From positions 34,040,703 through 34,104,702 of the forward strand of contig OX463822.1 in the NCBI GenBank assembly GCA_949825045.1: a DNA stretch of 64,000 bases, read 5' to 3'. Below the pieces are notes generated by a model. It saw only the letters and a list, made by a program, of their open reading frames with translations, had not been told where the DNA came from and did not search any database. Of this stretch, positions 56,444 to 64,000 are shown piece by piece (within the stretch, counting starts at the first letter, position 1; every line of letters begins with the position of its first letter). This DNA comes from Argyresthia goedartella (Eukaryota; Arthropoda; Insecta; Lepidoptera; Argyresthiidae). A program made the position numbers and the translations under genes.

Positions 56444-56549
56444 TACGAGTGACAGCTGCGGTCCGTTTCCGCTTAGTGATGTCCCGATTACTCGCGGTCG
56501 ATCCGCGCAACAAAAAACCGGTGCGTTCCGAAGCATAAATATTAAACAC
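56444..56549. repeat. Right 106-bp inverted repeat bounding the BEL/Pao fragment
   Basis: Mirror of 54518-54623 (see there). It ends 'catatttatt'-type sequence at 56549. Confidence 0.9.
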
Positions 56550-56559
56550 ATAGTATAAG

Positions 56560-56990
56560 TAAATTCCTATAATATGTAAATAAAAAATGACCAGTTGTTT
56601 TGGAGATAATAGGGGATTTTAACTAACAATTTCAAAATTATGAAAAAATGTCTCTGAGATCCGTGCAACAAGCCCTTTCTCTGACGGGCGTATTTCCGAA
56701 GCACTTGTAGAGTTTATGGAGTCTCCTTTTCCCGTGCGAGATTCAGCCATGCATCACGCCTTGGAAGGGAGATTTCTTTTTTCAAACCCAAACCTTAATC
56801 AGCCATGTACTCATTAGTTTAGATGATCATATTTGATTTATTTTTTATTTTTATCCATTTATGAGACTTGAGTAAGTGTTTTACTTGTAAAAGTGCATTA
56901 TTTTTGCCTATTGGCAATAAAGTTTGGCAACAAATAATGATCACCAAAATATTTTTTCCTACCCAAAATGGATAAATGAACACCAGTTGC
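56560..56990. other. Short unannotated stretch
   Basis: AT-rich; no recognised repeat or exon. Confidence 0.4.
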
Positions 56991-56995
56991 ATAAA

Positions 56996-57140
56996 ATATC
57001 AGGGCAAAATACTGCGGTAGCTTAGGTGAAGGGTAAAGGGGGTGAGCGAAGCGAAGCCCCCTTTATCCTTCGTGTTAGGTTGAACATGTAAGAACAACAA
57101 AAAATACTTAAAACATAAACTTAAGTACAAAAAACATAAA
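56996..57140 (+). repeat. Hairpin module copy A3 (complete)
   Basis: 'tatcagggcaaaatactgcg' to 'aacttaagtac'. The left arm GAAGGGTAAAGGGGG (57028-57042) pairs with CCCCCTTTATCCTTC (57057-57071), 14 Watson-Crick pairs and one G-U. A 14-nt loop contains 'gcgaagcgaag'. Confidence 0.85.
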
Positions 57141-57149
57141 AAGAAGTTT

Positions 57150-57770
57150 GGTGATCATTTATCCAAACACAATTTGGTGGACATTTATCCATTCTGGCAA
57201 TCATATCGAATTTATTGGTAGTAAAATAGGTGCGTTTTTGGTAATCGTTTAAACATAAGCCATAAAGTTTTTGAGTTTGGGTTTGACTTTAATATCTATT
57301 GTTTTTTGACGTGGCATTCTTGAGAGTATGCGTTAAATATCTTAGTTTTTTGAGATGTCTGCCAGGGTGACGTCTAGTTGGTTTGGTGGAGTTTCAGATG
57401 AATAACACTCTGTGTGTGGTCACAGGATTATTGAGGTTTTGTGTTGCCCGCACCGTGACGTCATTTTCGACGCCTTGACTAACTATCTTGAGCGTTTTAC
57501 GCCGGAAATAAACAACGTCTCTAAAAAATGCAAACTAATAGTGTAAAGAATATTCTTATTATGAAATAATGCATTTTTGGAGTGAAAAAATGTACTAAGG
57601 TAGGGTATAAACTCATTTTTAAAATTTAGTTTAAGACTATTATTTAAGATTGATCTACTGGCTAAACATGGACACGGTTGGGCCTGTGCCAACCCGTATG
57701 GTAAAAGGTGTGAGGCTATGTTTGATTATTTGTTTAACAATGGGCTGTTAGTTTGCTTTCACATAATTAT
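57150..57770. other. Short unannotated stretch
   Basis: A 'gccaacccgtatggtaaaag' repeat string lies at about 57.69 kb. Nothing else is recognised. Confidence 0.4.
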
Positions 57771-57773
57771 CAT

Positions 57774-58018
57774 AATACCTTGGACACTATTTACACACAT
57801 TGATCTAGCTCCAAACTAGGATTCCCTGTATCTTGGGTACTAGGCAACGATACACATACTTATATAGATAAAAATTATACTTAGATAGATAAACAACTAG
57901 GACTAGGGTACAAACATCCCTTCTAATCAAACAAATATTTGCCCCCACCGGGACTCGAGCCCGGGACCCTTGGTTTCGTAGGCAGGGTCCCTGCCGACTC
58001 GGCAATTCGGGTCGCTCA
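57774..58018 (-). mobile_element. tRNA-derived SINE (family S2), full length
   Basis: The minus-strand head carries an A-box-like TTGCCGAGTCGG (plus 57994-58005) and a B-box-like GGCTCGAGTCC (plus 57951-57961). The body leads to a 3' end 'gtgtaaatagtgtccaaggt'. Shorter 3' fragments of the same family lie at 42606-42728 and 60522-60640. Confidence 0.8.
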
Positions 58019-58231
58019 GCTCAAAAGGCAATTTCAAAATCTCCAGAGGTATCTTATTGTAGTAGAAAATGCACTAAGCCTTGAAAGCATTGCTAACCTT
58101 CGCGAGCCTAAACCGGGGCGCAACTAGTCTGTAATTATTACTTAGGTTATCATTATAGCGGTAGCTTGGAAAATATTTTTTACATTTTGCACCGGATTTG
58201 ATTTTATGTACTAGTTATGTATTTATAATGA

Positions 58232-58575
58232 ATGTAGCCCATTAATGTCCCCACTGAGGGGCATGGGTACCAGTAATATTGAGCCATACGCCACCACGCT
58301 GGCTTAGTGCGTGTTAGATGGAGGGGTGTCGGGCTTGTTGCCAACCCGACTGTCAGAAGTTATCAAGCTGCCCCATTAGGGCGTCTGACACAGATTTACG
58401 ACTATTACCACCGAGTAGCGATAGTAGCCGGGACCTACAGCTTAAGGTGTTATCCGAAACATCGAAGCGTCCGAAACAAATGCCGCATAGATCGGACACC
58501 CAGCCGGTGCCAATCTCGGCCAGTTGTTGCTACCCCCACGATCGTTCCATAAGTGCGAATACCGCTAGATAGTAC
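58232..58575 (+). repeat. 'aatgtccccac(t/c)gagggg' repeat (family R), copy 2
   Basis: It starts 'cattaatgtccccactgagg', continues 'ccaccacgctggcttagtg' and 'gttatcaagctg', and ends 'gcgaataccgct'. It is uninterrupted and shows the ancestral order for the 48.6-kb copy. Confidence 0.75.
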
Positions 58576-58821
58576 CAATACTCATCCATTTATTTCATCG
58601 TAATATAATAAGTTATGTTGCTCGGTTAATCCTCCATTGATCGGTGAAGAGCGTTTTTTTATCATTTCAATAACTATTCCAATCAAATATAAGCAGGCTT
58701 AAGGTGAAATTCTAAAACGGTGAAATGCCCAGCCTTGAGACAAACCAAACAACAACGTGGTGCATGCGTTTTTACCATTCGTGGTAGCCGAGGCATAGCC
58801 CATCTGTAGCCAAGGGGGTGA

Positions 58822-59427
58822 CTCAAGTTTTCGCTAACTCAAATCTGCTGAAAACTGAAAAAATGTCACAAGTTTTCGCTAACTCAAATCTGCTGAAAAC
58901 TGGAGAAGTGAAACAAGTTTTTCCCTTACTCAAATCTGCTGAAAACTGGAAAAGTTACACAAGTTTCTTGCTAACTCAAATCTACTAAAAACTGGAAAAG
59001 TGACTCAAGTTTTTCCCTATTTAAAATCTGCTGAATACTGGAAAAGTGACACAAGGTTTTCGCTAACTCAAATCTACTGAAAACTGGAGAGGGACAAAAG
59101 TTTTTCGCTAACTCAAATCTACTAAAAACTGGAGAGGGACAAAAGTTTTTCGCTAACTCAAATCTACTGAAAACTGGAGAGGGACAAAAGTTTTTCGCTA
59201 ACTCGAATCTACTGAAAACTGCAAAAGTGACATAAGTTTTTCGCCAACTTAAATCTGCTGAAAACTGGAAAAGTGCACAAGTGTATCGCTAACTCAAATC
59301 TACTGAAAACTGGAAAAGTGCACAAGTTTATCGCTAACACAAATCTACTGAAAACTGGAAAAATGACACAAGTTTTTCGCCAACTCAAATCTGCTGAAAA
59401 ATAGAAAAGTGACAAAAGTTTTTCGCG
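58822..59427 (+). repeat. ~48-bp diverged minisatellite, about 13 units
   Basis: Units based on 'aagtttttcgctaactcaaa' + 'tctactgaaaactgg' + 'aaaagtgacac', 45-48 bp, with scattered substitutions and a few indels. The open frame on the minus strand (with repeats of F-P-V-F-S-R-F) is a repeat artefact. Confidence 0.92.
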
Positions 59428-59485
59428 TGTGTCTGTGTCTTAGATCAAACGTAAACATATCAAAATGAACAAACTAATGGGACCG

Positions 59486-60216
59486 ACGCTGGAGGCGACA
59501 CTCCAGAGCTGTCGGATTCAAGGTTGTCAGTTTAGTGCCTTAGAGTTGGTGTTGACACCTGAAGAGTCGCACTGAATAAGTAATTCATTGGTTAGATAAG
59601 TCTTTTCTCAAATCTTGAAGGCGCGTTTTTCGAAAATGCTTTCTTAAAATTAGCCTGTCGTCCCCAATTCTCCTAAGTTGTTTTAGGCATTCTCACGTTA
59701 GCCACTACCATTACTTCTAGAGGGTTACAGCAACACGTTTTTCATAATATGGATAAACGCGTGTTCTACCCTGTGCATTTTAGATAAATGCTTGTGGGAG
59801 ATCGGAATAATGAGGGTCTAATGGCATTTAATATTGCAGCTGGCTTTACAGATGATGTTATGAATAAAGTAGATGTTTTTCCGTCGTCCTTTTGGGGTTT
59901 TAGTGAGATATAACATTTTCGGCTGCTGTGAAGATTTTATCTTATAAGTATGTTGAGCCGATTGAGGGGCGTGACTTGGGTAAGTTTTTTCTCCAAATCG
60001 AGATATATTGAAATGGTCTGATAAAATATTCACACCGTGAATTTCCGTCTCCTCTTCTGTTAGTTTGTCGTTTTTCTTAGGGCTCCGTATCCGAAGGGTC
60101 CGTCAAATATGTTCGTGTATTTCGCGGCTCACATGATTGTAGTGGCGCCATTGGTTTGATAATATTATTTTCTTTTTATTTTATTATTTTTAGTGCTTAA
60201 GTTTTCTTGTACGATG
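59486..60216 (+). repeat. 731-bp duplicated segment, copy 1
   Basis: It runs from 'acgctggaggcgacactcca' to 'ttttcttgtacgatg'. It is nearly identical to 60642-61373; the only clear difference is around 59992 ('ttttttctcc' versus 'tttttttcgcc'). It includes a 'ccgtatccgaagggtccg' edge of the 'gggttccgta' repeat family. No gene is recognised. Confidence 0.95.
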
Positions 60217-60641
60217 CTGCCGCCGTCGGAGTAATGGAAGCCCATTCCTATAAGAGGTTCCCGCAAAAAGCACTCTGCATACCGTGGAGAGGAAAGAGGC
60301 TGATATAATAAACCATACGTTTTCTGGTAGTTTTTAGGGACATCAAAAGGATTGTTATTTGTTGAACAATTTGCTACTCAAATTGTTTCTTTTGTTGGGT
60401 TGGTGTGATTTGAAGTTTCGTTAGGTTATTTAAAAGATAGTCGCGAATAAGCAAGGGTGGCTTCAAGTAATACTGTGCAATACAATGCAGGAGAACTTTT
60501 TAAACCTTTTTTTACCTTGGACACTATTTACATACATTGATCTAGCCCCAAACTAAGATTTCGTGAATCTTGGGTACTAGACAACGATACACATACTTAT
60601 ATAAATAAATATTATACTTAGATAGATAAACAACCATGACT
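60217..60641 (+). other. Spacer between the duplicated segments, with a truncated SINE
   Basis: The last ~115 bp (60522-60640, minus) are the 3' part of SINE family S2, cut off exactly where duplicate copy 2 begins. The rest is unrecognised. Confidence 0.6.
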
Positions 60642-61373
60642 ACGCTGGAGGCGACACTCCAGAGCTGTCGGATTCAAGGTTGTCAGTTTAGTGCCTTAGA
60701 GTTGGTGTTGACACCTGAAGAGTCGCACTGAATAAGTAATTCATTGGTTAGATAAGTCTTTTCTCAAATCTTGAAGGCGCGTTTTTCGAAAATGCTTTCT
60801 TAAAATTAGCCTGTCGTCCCCAATTCTCCTAAGTTGTTTTAGGCATTCTCACGTTAGCCACTACCATTACTTCTAGAGGGTTACAGCAACACGTTTTTCA
60901 TAATATGGATAAACGCGTGTTCTACCCTGTGCATTTTAGATAAATGCTTGTGGGAGATCGGAATAATGAGGGTCTAATGGCATTTAATATTGCAGCTGGC
61001 TTTACAGATGATGTTATGAATAAAGTAGATGTTTTTCCGTCGTCCTTTTGGGGTTTTAGTGAGATATAACATTTTCGGCTGCTGTGAAGATTTTATCTTA
61101 TAAGTATGTTGAGCCGATTGAGGGGCGTGACTTGGGTAAGTTTTTTTCGCCAAATCGAGATATATTGAAATGGTCTGATAAAATATTCACACCGTGAATT
61201 TCCGTCTCCTCTTCTGTTAGTTTGTCGTTTTTCTTAGGGCTCCGTATCCGAAGGGTCCGTCAAATATGTTCGTGTATTTCGCGGCTCACATGATTGTAGT
61301 GGCGCCATTGGTTTGATAATATTATTTTCTTTTTATTTTATTATTTTTAGTGCTTAAGTTTTCTTGTACGATG
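60642..61373 (+). repeat. 731-bp duplicated segment, copy 2
   Basis: See copy 1. The left border falls inside a SINE. The right border runs on into 'atacggaccccttcgtgggc', a further, longer piece of the 'ggccaagtgcg' repeat that copy 1 lacks. Confidence 0.95.
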
Positions 61374-63825
61374 ATACGGACCCCTTCGTGGGCGAGGCCG
61401 ACCCGAAATTGACCGATTTTTTGGTTTCCGTGGCCCTAGGGGGACGGGCCTTTCGACGGATGGGGAAATCAAAAAGTTACTGTTGCTTTCTTTATGACAG
61501 TTTTCATATGGGAATGGTAGCTAATTATGTCTACCACTAAAGTAATGCAGTCGACAGCAGATAAATCTATATTGACTAAGCGAGTGAATCGTCTCCGTTC
61601 AGCTTGGGCAAAAATGCTTTCGTATGTCTGGTTTTCCAACCGGGTGTTCTCCTCATTGTTGCATTTCTCATCCGATTTTCGTGGAATTTTGTGAGTGGGT
61701 TCGATATCTATAGCCATTTTTATCGATTTAATTTTTGGTATATATTTAAAAACGGCGGTGAGATAAGCTTGAAAATGTAAAAAAACATTGCGGCCCAAAC
61801 GGCTTAACAAATGAGGTGTCTTTGGATTCGTGGAGACCGTGAGAGTGACCTAAAGGCAATAGGTTGGATTTTACATCGCAACATGTAGTTATTGGTGCGG
61901 CTTGTTTCATATTCTATACAAGTGCATTCTTAAGTTCTATGTGGTATTGAAAGAAAATGTAGCCGGGTTATTTCCTTTAAATGGTTTTTATAAAAATTCC
62001 ACTTGTTCATCCGATAAAATTCAAAAGGACCCCCTCCTTTGATGGGGTTTGATTGGTTGAAAAAAAATGAAAAATAAAAACGCAAATTTCCTGCGTCACT
62101 GGCGAGGTCGGCAGCTCACAGAGACACTAGTTTTCAAAATTATTTCTTGCTGTAGCGGCAAAGCGAAGCAAAGCCCCTTTTATCCTTCATATTAGGTCAA
62201 ACATGCAAGAACAATAAATCCTTTCAAGGTTTTCACGTTGCTGTTTTTATATTTCTAGTCGCGCAATTAAATAGACAAAGTCAGTATTTCTAGTCGCGCT
62301 TATTCTTTGTCGCTATTCAGTAATTCAGTCAGAAAAAACCAGTATTTTGCTATGCAAAAACTGGATCCACAGTTATACGTTGAAATTATGTCCATTGTAT
62401 AATGATAAACGATTTTCTGGCCGGGAACTATCAGAGTACGATGAACCCGGTGGTGGCGAGGACGCGCCACGGGCAGCTAGCACCACTATATTTAGGGTAT
62501 ATTTCACCCTTCCAGACACGCCCGCAATGTTAACAAATAGGTAACTCAACAAGTGGCTCGTTAGTGCTGTCACTCAAAAGGATAAATTCATAATACAACT
62601 TTGATTATAATGGTATTTAATTATTCATTCTACCATTTTTTCTGATACTCCGCTGGTTAAGATTCCTTTTTGGCACAATCGCGTATTGATAGAAGTAGAA
62701 GTGAGCGTTTTAAAGACGCACTGTTTCATAATACCTACCGTTTTCTCGTCTGGAACGCCAAAACTTATTTTCGGTTACAGCAATAGTGGTCTCTATTCAT
62801 GACTAGTCCATCACATCAACATAACACATAACTTCATTTGAAGGAGTCGCTAATGCATGGTCGCAATATTTTCGTATTGAGAAAAACTTTCTCGACTCGT
62901 CACGGAAAAAATCGAAGATGAATACGAGTAATTGGAAAGAAATACACTAGCGTCTTATTTTATGAATTAAGAATCCGCCATCACCTCTTGTCAATTAGTC
63001 GTTTCAAAACACGCCAGTCAACTTCTTTCCTATCAACTCGTTGCGGCGAATAAACTTAAGTTAGAATTTTCATTAGTGATGTCGATATTTTACTGTGCCA
63101 GGAAAAATTGGCTGCAATCTCTCATAATGTTGCCATCGTCCTACTGATGAAATTCATTCATAAGGACGTTTATCTCAAACGAGGGTTGCCAGCGTATCCG
63201 GGGTCTCGAGCAGGTAAATGTAATCAAACGTTTTTCCGAGAATTTTTCCTCATTTCGAAGTGGGCGGGAGATTTTTCAGAGATTACGTTATGTCTGCACT
63301 CATCCCTTCATGTTTTGTTGACAAGAGTTGGACAGAGATGCTCAATATTAGTAGGTTAGGTACTATCTCAATTATTTTATTTTTTCGCTAGACGATTCGG
63401 AATATTTTTATACTATGACAGATTTTATCTTTCTCTCATCTCTCTTTTCACTTTCAGCTACCTCTCTCACTTTTTGTTTACTATAGCTGTGATAGCAAAG
63501 ATGTCTTCTTACATTATATGGCCACTCTTTTATCGATGACAAGCACATGCTAGTCATTTTTAAGAAGGTTCTGGCAGAATATCACCGTTGCAGATTTTGC
63601 TGAGCCAGGACCTTTTCTCTTGTTGCAGTGCATGTTTTTGTTTATGTTTATTATTAAGATTGTTAAAACTAATTAATTATCTTTGTATTTTTGTGTCTAA
63701 TGTAAATGTGTGTTGTAACAAGGAATAAAGTTACTATATATCTATCTTTCTGTCTATCCATCACGTTTTCTGCCGAATATCAGGTCTGTTCAATTGAGCA
63801 ATAATAATAATAATGATGATGTAGA
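61374..63825. other. Intronic stretch with scattered repeat pieces
   Basis: 61.87-61.96 kb ('tattggtgcggcttgtttca') is a piece of the 16.3-kb repeat. 62.15-62.22 kb ('aaagccccttttatcctt') is a 3' piece of the hairpin module. 63.40-63.73 kb resembles a retroelement 3' end finishing 'caaggaataaagttac'. No exon is recognised. Confidence 0.45.
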
Positions 63826-63828
63826 CCA

Positions 63829-64000
63829 TTAATGTCCCCACCGAGGGGCACAGGCCTTTACCCGGGTACGAGTAAGATTAAGCCATACTCCACCACGCTG
63901 GCTCAGTACGGGTTGATGGGGGGTTTTTTACGACCACGTAACGATAGTTGCCGGAACCTACAACTTAACGTGCCATCCGAAACACTGAACGTACGATAAT
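63829..64000 (+). repeat. Family R repeat, copy 3, cut by the window end
   Basis: 'cattaatgtccccaccgagg' to 'catccgaaacac' matches copies at 58.2 and 49.2 kb (the latter on the other strand). The segment continues beyond the window. Confidence 0.7.

Overview
The window looks like a piece of a moth or butterfly (Lepidoptera) genome. It is AT-rich, mostly non-coding and dense in decayed transposable elements. The interspersed repeats are the kind seen throughout Lepidoptera: one family with a 'ccggccaagtgcg' head and a 'gggttccgta' edge, two tRNA-derived SINE families, CR1/Jockey-type LINEs, a BEL/Pao fragment, hAT- and mariner-type inverted-repeat elements, and many foldback MITEs. No operon-like packing, ribosomal RNA, CRISPR or bacterial gene is present.

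I recognise only one host protein-coding exon, at 4563-4685 (+). It encodes the conserved N-terminus of tomosyn (syntaxin-binding protein 5 family) and ends at a clear GT splice donor. It lies at the end of a CpG-rich, TATA-less leader (about 4150-4562). That leader has no ATG apart from one minimal start-stop upstream ORF (ATG immediately followed by TAG, 4519-4524). I found no second tomosyn exon by eye, so the remaining ~59 kb is best read as part of a very long, repeat-filled first intron. Positions 1-4150 are the 5' flank, with a foldback element carrying five perfect FTZ-F1/ERR-type half-sites 1.1-1.6 kb upstream of the start codon.

Main landmarks inside the presumed intron are: a TIR element at 8031-9376; two opposed copies of the 'ggccaagtgcg' repeat at 14.3 and 16.3 kb; a 407-bp (TG)n tract at 20.7 kb; a split SINE at 22.8-23.5 kb; two ~1.1-kb hAT-type copies with perfect 8-bp target duplications (26.7 and 52.4 kb); an 8 x 45-bp array at 37.3 kb; a frameshifted CR1/Jockey LINE at 39.6-43.1 kb; an 18 x 63-bp array with an E-box in every unit at 44.05-45.18 kb; a mariner-type element at 46 kb; a candidate solo LTR at 50 kb; a BEL/Pao gag-protease-RT fragment bounded by 106-bp inverted repeats at 54.5-56.5 kb; a ~48-bp minisatellite at 58.8 kb; and a 731-bp near-identical duplication at 59.5-61.4 kb.

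A short hairpin module, 'actgcggtagcttagg...', occurs both alone and inside a separate 4-bp-TSD MITE family. Its stem shows compensatory changes between subfamilies. Most long open frames in the window are products of tandem repeats whose unit length is a multiple of three, or of dinucleotide repeats, and are not genes. I did not find a clear previously undescribed functional system. The strongest leads are the start-stop uORF, the covarying hairpin module, the E-box array and the inverted-repeat-bounded BEL fragment.
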